A stretch of 64,000 nucleotides of DNA from Kiritimatiellales bacterium (GCA_041656295.1 JBBADV010000002.1:1-64000); one strand, 5' to 3'; counted from the first letter of the stretch, positions 17,283-26,275 are shown. Program-made: numbers and translations. Notes: generated from the sequence alone by a model not told the origin.

Positions 17283-18827
17283 TCACGTCAGCAGTGTTTC
17301 GTCCTCCGGCTTATGCTCCCGGCGAAGTTTTTCCGGCGGCCAGCGCCGGCCTGCCAGCAGGAGTGAACTGGCGAAGATAGCCAGCATCCACAGTCCGCCG
17401 AACAGAATAATGGAAAGCCACGGATAATTTTCGTAGGTCTGCCGGAGATCGGTGATGACGGTTTGCAAGAAGATAACAGACAGGATCACCGGCGTGAGCC
17501 AGCGTATTGCAAAATCCCAGATGCGCGGCAGATGTGTGCCGCCGAGCGTGTTGACGTATGCGCGTGCAACGCGCGCTTTCATGATCCAGCCGACCAGAAT
17601 GCACTGAATAATGCCGCCGAGAATTAATCCGTAATTGGTGATAAAATGATCCACGATGTCGAGAATCATCAGTCCGGCGCGCGTGGTGAAAATGGTGCTG
17701 CCAAAGAGTCCGGCGATGCAAAGTCCGGTCACGGCCTTTCGGCGCGGAATATTAAATTTGTCCATCAGCGCACAGGCAGTGGCTTCGAGCAGGGAAATCG
17801 CTGAAGAAATTCCGGCGACGATCAGCACAACAAAAAACATGATTCCAAATGCGACGCGTCCAAAGGGAAGCTGGTTGATAGCTTCGGGATACACAACGAA
17901 TGCGAGCTGCGGCCCGCCCTTGATCACGCTGCTGAAATCAACGCCCTTGGTGTGCGCCATGAAACCGACGATGCCGAAAACAGCAAAACCGGCAATGAAC
18001 GAGTAGATGCAGTCGGTGCAGCACGTCCACAGCGCGTTGCCGGGGATATCAGTTTTCTGCGGCAGATAGCTGGAATATGTAATCATGATGCCGAAGCCGA
18101 GCGAGAGCGTGAAAAAAATCTGCCCGTACGCCGCACTCCACACCTTCCACGCCGCCGGATTGGCAAACACATTAATTTTATCCCAGTCCGGCGTAAGATA
18201 GTTATTCACTACACCCGCCCAGGCACCCTCCAGGTTCAGCGTCCAGCCGACAAGCCCCAGTGTTAAGATGAAAAGCAGCGGCATAAATAATAAGCACGCT
18301 TTTTCGATGCCGCGATTAATTTTGCGATAGCAGATGACCCACACGAGACCCCAGCCGCCGATGGTGGCAAAAAACACCGGCCAGCGGATTCCGCCGAGAA
18401 CGAGCGGTGAGCCGGTGATTTGCAGAAAGCTGCTGAAAAAATAGGTTTGCGTATCCGCACCCCACGCCAGTGAGAACGAGGAAAAAAGGTAATTAATGCA
18501 CCAGCCGAGTACGGCGGCGTAATAAACGGTTATTCCAAAAAATGCCGCCAGCGGCATCCACCATCCAATGAATTCAAGTTTCGGCGCCACGCGTACAAAT
18601 GCCAGCGGTGACGATGCTTTTTCGCGGTGTCCCAGTACATATTCAAGAATCATCAGCGGAATGCCGGCGGTGACGAGCGCAATAAAATAGGGCACCAGAA
18701 ACGCGCCGCCGCCGTGTTCAAATGCCATATAGCTGAAGCGCCAGATATTTCCCAGCCCGACTGCCGAGCCGATGGCCGCCATTAAAAACCCGATCTTACT
18801 TCCCCAGAGGCTCCGTTTTTCCGCCAT
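17283..18827 (-). CDS. Sodium:neurotransmitter symporter family (SNF) transporter
   Basis: This 514-residue protein has about 12 membrane segments of the LeuT fold. The family signature GSAVGLGNIWRFSYMAFEHGGGAFLVPYF near the N-terminus contains the sodium-binding and unwound helix 1 residues. A tract with DFSSVIKGGPQLAFVVYPEAI follows in the second half. It probably imports an amino acid or amine with Na+. AGGGA precedes the ATG. It stands alone between infA and rpsU on the same strand. Confidence 0.93.
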   Translation of the reverse strand: MAEKRSLWGSKIGFLMAAIGSAVGLGNIWRFSYMAFEHGGGAFLVPYFIALVTAGIPLMILEYVLGHREKASSPLAFVRVAPKLEFIGWWMPLAAFFGITVYYAAVLGWCINYLFSSFSLAWGADTQTYFFSSFLQITGSPLVLGGIRWPVFFATIGGWGLVWVICYRKINRGIEKACLLFMPLLFILTLGLVGWTLNLEGAWAGVVNNYLTPDWDKINVFANPAAWKVWSAAYGQIFFTLSLGFGIMITYSSYLPQKTDIPGNALWTCCTDCIYSFIAGFAVFGIVGFMAHTKGVDFSSVIKGGPQLAFVVYPEAINQLPFGRVAFGIMFFVVLIVAGISSAISLLEATACALMDKFNIPRRKAVTGLCIAGLFGSTIFTTRAGLMILDIVDHFITNYGLILGGIIQCILVGWIMKARVARAYVNTLGGTHLPRIWDFAIRWLTPVILSVIFLQTVITDLRQTYENYPWLSIILFGGLWMLAIFASSLLLAGRRWPPEKLRREHKPEDETLLT

Positions 18828-18851
18828 GCGCGCTCCCTGCAGGTGTGTGTT

Positions 18852-18888
18852 TATGCGGCCGCATACACTTTAATGAGCCTGATAAGCT
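18852..18888. terminator. Palindrome and weak hairpin downstream of infA
   Basis: On the minus strand after infA, ATGAGC and GCTCAT pair around 7 bases and are followed by TAAAG. Then comes a perfect 14-bp palindrome TATGCGGCCGCATA (18852-18865). They may end the infA transcript; there is no good T-run. Confidence 0.35.
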
Positions 18889-18891
18889 CAT

Positions 18892-19122
18892 CTACGTAGA
18901 TGAAACTTTATGCCGGAACGAAATACGTCCCTTCGTTAAATCATAAGGAGAGATTTCAACCGTTACGCGGTCGCCGGTGGCAATGCGGATAAAATTCTTA
19001 CGCATTTTCCCGGAAATATGTGCCAGAACCGTATGGCCGTTTTCGAGCTTCACATTATACATTGTAGCCGGCAGAACTTTTTCCACCACGCCTTCAACTT
19101 CAATTACATCATCTTTCGCCAT
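18892..19122 (-). CDS. infA: Translation initiation factor IF-1
   Basis: This 76-residue OB-fold protein starts MAKDDVIEVEGVVEKVLP and contains NGHTVLAHISGKMRKNFIRI and SPYDLTKGRISFRHK, all diagnostic. It binds the 30S A site during initiation. GAGGAG lies 6 bp ahead of the ATG. Confidence 0.97.
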   Translation of the reverse strand: MAKDDVIEVEGVVEKVLPATMYNVKLENGHTVLAHISGKMRKNFIRIATGDRVTVEISPYDLTKGRISFRHKVSST

Positions 19123-19841
19123 GCTGTCTCCTCAAATCCCGATGATGCTACACTCCTGTTTTTTCATTGCAAGAATGGAATGAACACGGACGATATGAAA
19201 AATTATGGGTTATTACGGAATAGTGTCTTGGGGATTGAAAAAAGAGCCGGTTATCGTTTTTTCAAATAGTTATACAATTATAAAGGCCCCGGAACAGCTT
19301 CAGTGATGAAAAAATATCTGTGCCATATCTATCGGTTTGCGCCGGATAGAGGTCTGGCACGCCGGCCTTTGCATTATGGACTGATAAAACCGAAGCCGGC
19401 GAAGTCAGCTGTCTGGCCAAAAGCATCCGGCGGCATCTTGAAGGCATCCCGGCGATTAGAAGTACGGACATCTGAGCCACATGCATCGCCGGTTGGCTGA
19501 CGCGACAGACGCACGGGTACCGCAACGAAATCTGTATGCATCTAAAAATCTGCGACCGGCCCAACACCTCTCTACTCAAAAGAGGCTTTGAGACACTCTT
19601 CCGTGATGAAGCGATTTTTCCATTGCTGCAGTGATCGTCGCCGGTGCTGAAAACAGCAGCCTTTCGGATGTCTGCAAAATTTCGGCGCCGGCAAATCAGC
19701 ATTCCGATGCTCGGCAGGAACGATTCGCTCAACATGTTCGTTTCCACCCAATTCCGCAGTATGAAGCTGTCCGCCAGCGGCTGAAAATTTAATTAAGAAA
19801 ATAAAACTGGTACGCCGCTCCTATACACTTTTTTAATTGCT
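19123..19841. other. Gene-free stretch with degenerate coding-like sequence
   Basis: This is a 720-bp gap between infA and the tRNA. Open frames on both strands (longest on the minus strand, 19262-19747) do not resemble a known family. The composition looks like a decayed gene broken by frameshifts. No hairpin, IS end or transposase motif could be recognised. Confidence 0.4.
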
Positions 19842-19918
19842 TGCGGGGCGGAGCAGTCTGGTAGCTCGTCAGGTTCATAACCTGAAGGCCCTGAGTTCAA
19901 ACTCCAGTCCCGCTAGCA
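19842..19918 (+). tRNA. tRNA-Met(CAT), initiator-like, with unusual 3' half
   Basis: The 77-base sequence folds as an initiator-type tRNA-Met. The acceptor has an unpaired U1-U72 followed by six pairs, the D-arm tract is GGAGCAGTCTGGTAGCTC, and anticodon CAT (19876-19878) lies in TTCATAA on a TCAGG/CCTGA stem. Deviations: C at position 8 where U8 is nearly universal, a T-stem with an A-C mismatch and a G-U pair, and a 3' end reading GCA rather than CCA. It could be a functional divergent copy, or a copy altered at an integration site. Foreign-looking DNA begins just downstream. Confidence 0.7.
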
Positions 19919-20218
19919 GCTTTCAATCGTCGTTTTTTTGTATACAGGAATTGATATCTGGAGCGGGAGACGGGATTCAGATAAATGCTCCAAACTCTAA
20001 TTAACATAATAAATTAACTATAAACGATTTACTATTGTTTTCTTCTAATTGATACAGGTATTTTCCTCCTGTAATTTTGTAGCAAAACATAAGACACCTT
20101 GTAGCACAATTCAAGTTGCAAAAATAAACAACGAAAAATCACAGACACTGTTAATAATTACGACTACAGCGAGAAGCTGAAACACAAAGCTTGGGCGCCA
20201 GATCAACAGGGGGAAAGA

Positions 20219-21253
20219 TTAATAGTCTTTTTTAATAAAATGTATGCTCTCAAACTTAGGGTAGGGTTTGAATTGCAGGATGTTTTCTCCAATAAAAGGC
20301 ATCGATGCAAATGTCCCGTCAGGTTCTTTTAGCGCGTCGATTGCCCTGCGATAGTCGTGAGGCTCTTCCGTTTTAAGCCGTACAAACATAACGGTGTCAA
20401 CAAACGTGTAAAATGTAATTTTATCATCGTCTTCCTGGCGAGTCGGCTGTTCTCCAAAATGTTTTTTATAGATTTGTATCAGGATATTTATGCTGAAAAA
20501 TCCTTTTCGTTTAGACACCTCTTTTATTGTCGGCCAGGCATCGACGATTTGTGTGTGCGTTTGCCGGCAGGCTTCCGGCAGATGTGCGAGTGCATCTGAA
20601 AGATCATTGGGGTCCATGGCAGTAAAATCCTGAAGCCAGTCAAAGAGAAACCCGCGTTCATACGCAGTCAGCTTCTGCCAGAGCGATGCAATATTATTCA
20701 GGCGGGTTTTTGATTCACGCGCTTCACCTGCTGCCGGATATTTAGGACTGATTTTTTCCGGTTCCTTGTCCGTTTGCGTATTCAACTGCGGTGTAAGATC
20801 TCCCCATCGTTCTCGCAGATCGAGAATTAACGAATCAAGTTTAGCCGGCGATAGAGCATTGGAAAAAAATGATTCGGATAATTCTTTGCGCAGATCCTGT
20901 TCTTCCTGATCTGTCATTCTCGGGGAGGGGATACGTTTTATCCACGCAAGTGCCCGGCGGAACGCTACGCGCGGGCCGGTAAACCCAGGTCTGGGATCAG
21001 AATGTTCATAAGCAAAAGTTAATAATTCGTCCAGATGCCGTGCATCCTGATCGTTCAACAGAGGAAAAAATATCCAACTGTACTCAGCAACTTCTTTAGC
21101 TGATGCACAGTTTTGTTCCGGCGAAGTTCCCAGTTCTTTTATAATGCGCAGAAAATCTCTTATATCGGAAAACCTCTGAGGATTTGATTTCTGTGTCTGT
21201 TCTTCGCTCATAGATTTAATATTCCCGTCTAATAAATCCAGGTCAGTGGTCAT
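20219..21253 (-). CDS. Hypothetical protein, 344 residues
   Basis: This protein was not recognised. It is soluble, rich in charged residues and mostly helical by appearance. Residues 160-190 (NTQTDKEPEKISPKYPAAGEA region) look like a disordered linker between two domains. No catalytic motif, Cys cluster or membrane segment is visible. The ATG at 21253 has no clear ribosome binding site; a second ATG 14 codons later is possible. It stands alone on the minus strand just inside the accessory region after the tRNA. Confidence 0.6.
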   Translation of the reverse strand: MTTDLDLLDGNIKSMSEEQTQKSNPQRFSDIRDFLRIIKELGTSPEQNCASAKEVAEYSWIFFPLLNDQDARHLDELLTFAYEHSDPRPGFTGPRVAFRRALAWIKRIPSPRMTDQEEQDLRKELSESFFSNALSPAKLDSLILDLRERWGDLTPQLNTQTDKEPEKISPKYPAAGEARESKTRLNNIASLWQKLTAYERGFLFDWLQDFTAMDPNDLSDALAHLPEACRQTHTQIVDAWPTIKEVSKRKGFFSINILIQIYKKHFGEQPTRQEDDDKITFYTFVDTVMFVRLKTEEPHDYRRAIDALKEPDGTFASMPFIGENILQFKPYPKFESIHFIKKDY

Positions 21254-21745
21254 TGGGTTTCTGCGTCAAAAACATCAAATTATTTTGAAGCTGCATATCT
21301 CAGACTGTCGATAATTTGCCCCCGTCTAACAAGCTAAAAGCGACATATGCTTCTGCCGAATTAATAACATAAGCCCGTCCAGTACGGGCTTGGACATGAC
21401 GCCGGAATATTCCGCCATGCCGTCCTTAACGCCCGTTGTACAGTTGTCATAAAAAAATGATTGGTGAGTGAATCTCAAGCAATCGGTGCCCTTTGACAAC
21501 TGAATAGTTTGAACTGCGAATGAAGCGCTGCGACAGCGCTTTTAACAGCGTTTTCAAAAAGAACGGAGGCGATAGGCATGTAGAAAAAATGAATACAAAT
21601 TACTAACGATGTAATTCCGGTGAGTGCTGGGCATCGATGAAATTAAAGCCGAGACAAGGGGTTATTTTCCGGCAAGTGCTGGAGCACCATTGCAAATGGC
21701 AAAATTTAATCTTCGCGTAATATGCGAAGGGAAAGGCGTAAAGCG
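21254..21745. other. Structured gene-free region with hairpins
   Basis: About 490 bp without a credible gene but with several perfect hairpins: AAGCCCGT/ACGGGCTT (21371-21391, 8-bp stem), palindrome CGGAATATTCCG (near 21403-21414), AAGCGCTG/CAGCGCTT (near 21523-21541) and CTTCGC/GCGAAG (near 21711-21729). Two similar tracts, CCGGTGAGTGCTGG and CCGGCAAGTGCTGG, lie about 50 bp apart. It could be a leader RNA or regulatory region for the gene at 21746. Confidence 0.45.
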
Positions 21746-22348
21746 ATGAAAAAAGCAACCACGACCAAATTAAAAAAGACTGCCCCAAAAAAGGGTGTCA
21801 GCAAATGCGCAGTTAAAAAAACTGCACCTGTCCGCAGGAAGAAGAAAGCGATCCTGCCGCCGCCAATGATTACGATGATCGGCGACCGGCTAAGTAAGAT
21901 TATAATCACCGGCAACGCCCTTCCGGCTGTTACCGGGTTTCTTGCGTACGTCAGCAGGTTCGGCAGTGCCGAGGTAACCTCTGATGACGGCGGAAATTTT
22001 CGGGTACATTACGATGATCCGGAAATCCATGCTGCAATTATGGAAATAAACGACGACGAAGGCCGGTTTCCTGCCGAAGATAAAGTCTGGACGTCAGATG
22101 AAAAAGACCTCCTTGCTGAGCTGTTCTTCGGCGAATGTTCGATAAACGATATGATGGAAGAGCTCTCCCGTCCGTTTGACGACATTTTAGAAACGTTAGC
22201 GGCGGCCGGGCTGATCACGGATGAAGAATTCGAGGAAGCGGATCTGGAAACGACCATTAACGATACGGAAATGGCCGGGGAGGAGCGCGAAATAATCGAA
22301 TGCGATCTTTCCATTCCGCAAGAACTCTTACTCCGTAACGCTGCCTAA
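21746..22348 (+). CDS. Hypothetical protein with Lys-rich N-terminus and Myb-like helix region
   Basis: This 200-residue protein starts at ATG 21746 (AAGGGAAAGG upstream); an earlier in-frame ATG at 21722 would add eight residues. The first 40 residues are Lys/Ala-rich and histone-like (KKATTTKLKKTAPKKG). Residues near 110-150 read WTSDEKDLLAELFFGECSINDMMEELSR..., the layout of a SANT/Myb-like or GcrA-like helix-turn-helix. The C-terminus is acidic. It is probably a DNA-binding protein of the element. A strong terminator follows. Confidence 0.6.
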   Translation: MKKATTTKLKKTAPKKGVSKCAVKKTAPVRRKKKAILPPPMITMIGDRLSKIIITGNALPAVTGFLAYVSRFGSAEVTSDDGGNFRVHYDDPEIHAAIMEINDDEGRFPAEDKVWTSDEKDLLAELFFGECSINDMMEELSRPFDDILETLAAAGLITDEEFEEADLETTINDTEMAGEEREIIECDLSIPQELLLRNAA

Positions 22349-22355
22349 CCACACA

Positions 22356-22384
22356 TCCCCCTCCGGCTTCGGAGGGGGAACCTT
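22356..22384 (+). terminator. Intrinsic terminator
   Basis: A 10-bp stem (TCCCCCTCCG / CGGAGGGGGA) with a GCTT loop, followed by ACCTTTT, lies immediately after the 21746 gene. Confidence 0.85.
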
Positions 22385-22399
22385 TTAGAAATACAAGAA

Positions 22400-22753
22400 A
22401 TGAATATCAGACTCGAAAATATACCTAATTCCTTAAAAGGGCAGCTGAACTGGATTCGGTTCCGGCTGTCCTGGAATGAGGAGAAAATGAAATATGGAAA
22501 AGATCCGTTTCAAGTGGCGGTAAACAGACGCGCAAAATCTAATGACGCTGCAACCTGCGCTGGATGCGTTAGCGGCCATGAAGCCCGCCGTACCGGCAGT
22601 GCGGCCGATCCAGAGAAAAGTGATGGCCCGCTCCAGCACACAAATTGACTCCTTGCGAGCAGCACTCAACATGCTTGATTCCAGCGTCTACGACACCTGG
22701 TTCGATTTGGGATTGCTCTTAAACGCTGGGGGCTGGAAAATAACCTAGACGAG
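22400..22753 (+). pseudogene. Decayed N-terminal part of a phage/plasmid primase-helicase
   Basis: The first frame (22400 on) reads LENIPNSLKGQLNWIRFRLSW...YGKDPFQVAVNRRAKSNDAAT, matching the start of primase-polymerase proteins (Trp near the start, GK-x-x-x-P, then a TDP-x-TW-like tract). Near 22540 the coding frame changes; the second frame carries LRAALNMLDSSVYDTWFDLG, the beginning of a PriCT_2 domain. Near 22710 the frame changes again into the helicase gene. The roughly 150-residue PriPol catalytic core is missing between the first two pieces. Confidence 0.65.
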
Positions 22754-24388
22754 GTGGCATGGGGCTTGTTCGATGAATGGTCGCGCAAAACTCGTACTGG
22801 AAACTATCACCCAGATTCCAACCGCGAACAATGGGAAAGTTGGGACACCGAAAGCTGTGGGGAGCCTGTAACCATCGCTTCAATTTACGATGCCGCCCGG
22901 CAGATGGGCTTTGACATGCGCCGCGTCTCCAGTGCCGCTAACGGGCAGAATGGAGGGCGTTCTCGTGCTCCAGACCATGCGGAGGTCGCTGCAGCATTAT
23001 GGATGGAACTTTGTGATGGCGGGGGATGCTCTTCCCGGCTTTTACAGACGGCAGGCGCCTGGTGGGAATACTCGGACGAAGGCTGGAAGCAAAAAACGCT
23101 TACGGACATCAAGCAGATTGTGACCACCATGATGCAAGGCCGGAAAGAATTCTGCCCATACTGCAGCACGTCGTACGTTAATTCGGTACTGATGCATCTC
23201 GGCGCGTTCACCTACTGTGGAACACAGGCTCCGGTGGGGAGCTGGATTAGTGACAGGACTGTTGAATCGGCGGACAACTGGATCGCTTTCAGCGATGGAA
23301 GTGTCGTCAATGTGATGCAATTAGCGTTAATGGTATTGCGCCAGCAGCGGGGAGGCACAGAAACATTATATCGGAAAAAGAGCCCCGCATTCTTTTCAAA
23401 AAACTTCGCCGCCTATCCGTTCATTCCTAACGGGCAATGCCCTAAATTTCAACGGTACCTAGACCGGATAATGCCGGATCCAGAAAATCAGCGGATGCTG
23501 CAACAACTGGCTGGATTGGCACTGTCAGATATTACGCATTTTGAAAAGATGTGGTTTTTGACTGGAGGAGGAGCCAACGGAAAAAGTGTCTTCGCTGATA
23601 TCCTGGCTCATTTAGTCGGCGTACAAAATGTCTGCAATCTGGATATTAAACAGATGGGCGAGCGTTATCTCGGCTGGCCCCTGACTGAAAACAAGCTGAA
23701 TATCTCAAATGACCTAACGGCGGTTGATGCTTCGCACATGGCGAAGGTAGAAGGATTCTTGAAACAGATAGTCAGTGGACAGCGACTCAATGTGGAGAGG
23801 AAATTTCATGATACAACGACGAAGAAATGTACAGCTCGGCTGATTTTTGTGACCAACAGCCTGCCGGCATTTAGCGATCAATCCAATGCTATCTTCCGCA
23901 GGACGGTCATCATTCCGTTCCTGGAAAACATTCCCCCGGAAGAACAGGACCAGGCCTTGACCCAGCGGATTGTTGGATCGGAGCTCCCAGGAGTCTTCAC
24001 TTGGGCCATCCGGGGATTAGCGGATGTGCTGGGACGTAGTTGTGTATTTGAGTCTGCAGCTTCTCTGGCGACCAAGGAAAGGCATTTTGCTTCATGCAAT
24101 TTGGAAAAAACCTTTCTTAATACATATTACCAGCAAAATCATACCGGGTTTATTTCAAGCCAAAGGCTGCATGAACAATACCAGCATTGGTGCGAGCAGA
24201 ATGATTGTAATCCTGTTGGAGTAACTGCCTTCAAAAAGATTGTTGAGACTGTATTCCCATTTGTAACGGATGGACAACGGACGGTTGAAGGAATACGGCA
24301 ACGAGGATTTGTTGGGATCAGCAGGAAAAGTCAGGAAGAGGAGGTCCGAATTGAACGTGAAGCTATTGGAGTGGAACTTATGGGGTAG
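22754..24388 (+). CDS. D5/P4-type SF3 helicase (phage or plasmid replication protein)
   Basis: This 544-residue protein begins with the end of a PriCT_2 domain (WGLFDEWSRKT). A D5-N-like region follows, then an SF3 helicase with Walker A GGGANGKSVFADIL near residue 275, SNDLTAVD and the FVTNSLPAFSD motif with an arginine-finger region (IFRRTVIIPF). The C-terminus has a winged-helix tract (HTGFISSQRLHEQYQHWCEQN). It would unwind DNA at a replication origin. The frame is open upstream only from a GTG at 22754, which falls inside PriCT_2, so the native N-terminus has been lost by frameshift. A candidate origin follows at 24402-24530. Confidence 0.85.
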   Translation: MAWGLFDEWSRKTRTGNYHPDSNREQWESWDTESCGEPVTIASIYDAARQMGFDMRRVSSAANGQNGGRSRAPDHAEVAAALWMELCDGGGCSSRLLQTAGAWWEYSDEGWKQKTLTDIKQIVTTMMQGRKEFCPYCSTSYVNSVLMHLGAFTYCGTQAPVGSWISDRTVESADNWIAFSDGSVVNVMQLALMVLRQQRGGTETLYRKKSPAFFSKNFAAYPFIPNGQCPKFQRYLDRIMPDPENQRMLQQLAGLALSDITHFEKMWFLTGGGANGKSVFADILAHLVGVQNVCNLDIKQMGERYLGWPLTENKLNISNDLTAVDASHMAKVEGFLKQIVSGQRLNVERKFHDTTTKKCTARLIFVTNSLPAFSDQSNAIFRRTVIIPFLENIPPEEQDQALTQRIVGSELPGVFTWAIRGLADVLGRSCVFESAASLATKERHFASCNLEKTFLNTYYQQNHTGFISSQRLHEQYQHWCEQNDCNPVGVTAFKKIVETVFPFVTDGQRTVEGIRQRGFVGISRKSQEEEVRIEREAIGVELMG

Positions 24389-24401
24389 GATAAAAAAACT
24401 A

Positions 24402-24530
24402 AGTGCACAGACTGCACAGCATATAATTTCCCCTTATAGGAAACCTAACTTATTAAGTATATATAATCTAGATTCTTATAAAAATAGGTTTTCTATTACT
24501 AGAAATAGAGAGCTGTGCATGCTGTGCACT
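24402..24530. other. Candidate replication origin: inverted repeats around an AT-rich core
   Basis: AGTGCACAGACTGCACAGC (24402-24420) and GCTGTGCATGCTGTGCACT (24512-24530) are inverted copies, identical at 17 of 19 positions. Each contains two TGCACAG-type units. The 91 bp between are very AT-rich (TATATATAATCTAGATT and similar). The position directly after a D5 helicase gene fits an origin or primase binding site. Confidence 0.5.
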
Positions 24531-24620
24531 CCCTGTTCCAGATAAATGGAACAGCTTCCGACCGGACGGTCAACTGGCTGACAGTCCCTTTGAAGTAACC
24601 AAATTTAAGAAAGGTTAATA

Positions 24621-25925
24621 ATGAATAATTTAGTAGATGCAGACAAAAGACAACAAACCCGGCATGACCAAAGATATATTGCCGAGCCAACATCCCTGTA
24701 TGTATTCGTTCTCAATTCTGAACCAGCGGCAGCAGATCTGTTTAAAGATCTCTTTCACCGCCTGGTAAATGCCGGAGCTGCTGGCTCACGAGAAAATGGA
24801 TATGAATGCTTACTCAGGATACTTAACACATGTAATACGCATAGTTATGATTTTAAAAAGGTTTTTAAACCGGATGATCCTAACGCCTGGGCTTATCTGG
24901 ATCTTGAAGGGTCAAGCGAGTCTATGCTCAAATTCAGATTAGCAGATACGCTAAATGAAATGATCACCACTCAAATATCCTGTTTCTGTGAGGCAAACGA
25001 TCCGTTTGATGATGAAAAATGCAGGTACAGCTTAGAGATCCATCTCGGCCATTATACTATTTATCCTGGCAATCGCTATCATTGCGAGATTTCTAAATAT
25101 GGAGAAGGAGGTGGATATAATTCAGCAGAAACAGATGCTGCTGTGATAAAAGACGGGGTACTTGATGAAGATCTCTGCCGGGCTTTTTTCCCTGAATATT
25201 TGACTGCCAAGTACGAGGAAGGAAAAAACAGGCCGAAACCTGAACCTGAGTATCTTGTTTCCCAGGAAATTACATTCACCTCGCCCATATCATTGTTCGT
25301 GGCCGTTTATAATAATGTTACGACAATCGAAGAACATGGCTGTGAGGTTTTGTTTGAAAAGCTCCTGGAATCTGGTGCTGCAATCTATCGTGAGCTGCAA
25401 ACAGCATTATGGGCGCAGAATACATATAATGAAGCCTGTTATGTTCCATACCCGAAGGAACTTGATTTAAGGGAGTTCGCCCGGTCGTTTTCCTTCTATC
25501 TTGATGAAGAAGGATCAACAAGTTCCATTTTGAAGTTTGTTACGTTAGAACCCAACTTTGCGGAGATCTTGGCAGGCATTTACAGTTTCATGTCGAAATA
25601 CGATCCAGATATAACTCTCTGTTATTGTTTTTCCGATAGGGACTATGATCTTGCCGGATATGGAGCCGTTAGTTTTGGAGAAATCGTGGAGCATTTGGTC
25701 AGTCCAAAAGATGGAAATGATAACCCTGCTGATAACACGGCAGAATCAAAGGACGCAAATGGTGAATCGGATGATCCAATTCCTGTTTATAAGCATGAAA
25801 TCAACACTCCAGAGTTATTATGTGAACGATTAATGGGAGATGTTGTATTTGTAGTTGATATGCTGGACTCGGCCTACAACTCGCCTGATCCGGATTGTAA
25901 AGAGTACCTTTATTCACCAGTATAG
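24621..25925 (+). CDS. Hypothetical protein with internal duplication
   Basis: This 434-residue protein was not recognised. It contains two related halves of about 200 residues: SLYVFVLNS...DLFHRLVNAGAAGSRE...AYLDLEGSSESMLKF in the first and SLFVAVYNN...EKLLESGAAIYRE...FYLDEEGSTSSILKF in the second. The repeat suggests tandem copies of an alpha/beta domain. It is acidic, with no signal peptide or membrane segment. AAGAAAGG precedes the ATG, and an intrinsic terminator follows. Confidence 0.7.
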   Translation: MNNLVDADKRQQTRHDQRYIAEPTSLYVFVLNSEPAAADLFKDLFHRLVNAGAAGSRENGYECLLRILNTCNTHSYDFKKVFKPDDPNAWAYLDLEGSSESMLKFRLADTLNEMITTQISCFCEANDPFDDEKCRYSLEIHLGHYTIYPGNRYHCEISKYGEGGGYNSAETDAAVIKDGVLDEDLCRAFFPEYLTAKYEEGKNRPKPEPEYLVSQEITFTSPISLFVAVYNNVTTIEEHGCEVLFEKLLESGAAIYRELQTALWAQNTYNEACYVPYPKELDLREFARSFSFYLDEEGSTSSILKFVTLEPNFAEILAGIYSFMSKYDPDITLCYCFSDRDYDLAGYGAVSFGEIVEHLVSPKDGNDNPADNTAESKDANGESDDPIPVYKHEINTPELLCERLMGDVVFVVDMLDSAYNSPDPDCKEYLYSPV

Positions 25926-25958
25926 TTTAACGTATTCTAAATACGGCATATAAAATCC

Positions 25959-25994
25959 AGCCCCGGTGAAGATTTCTTTGCCGGGGCTTTTATT
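25959..25994 (+). terminator. Intrinsic terminator
   Basis: AGCCCCGG and CCGGGGCT form an 8-bp stem over a 14-base loop, followed by TTTTATTT. It follows the 24621 gene. Confidence 0.85.
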
Positions 25995-26216
25995 TAATCA
26001 ACTTACTTCCAGCTCCATTTATCTCCCGAGAGAAGTATGGTTTTATATGAATTCCCTTAAAACAGACCTCTCCATCAAGCCGCTTACCAGCGCTTTTAGG
26101 CCGAGTTTTGATTGAGGCTTTGATGAATCCATGCCGGGGTGCAGGCCATTTCAGCTAAACATAGATCTTCCAGCGGCATTAAGATCGAGATTTATGATAC
26201 AATGAACCAGGTTTGT

Positions 26217-26275
26217 TTGCACGACTTCGAGGCATTTTCCGGCTTTGATTGCACGACTTCATGACATTTCCCGGC
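26217..26275. repeat. Two direct repeats of 27 bp in a gene-free stretch
   Basis: Copies at 26217-26243 and 26249-26275 start TTGCACGACTTC and end CCGGC; 23 of 27 positions agree and the period is 32 bp. The surrounding 25995-26393 holds no credible gene. Tandem repeats of this kind occur at IS ends or as protein-binding iterons; which applies here is unknown. Confidence 0.65.

Noticed and set aside
19262..19747. 161-codon minus-strand frame
   Set aside because: No family features and unusual composition; probably decayed sequence rather than a gene.
26217..26275. Short CRISPR-like array
   Set aside because: Only two copies with a 5-bp gap and no cas genes; the Cas4-like nuclease at 27583 fits a general RecB-type role.
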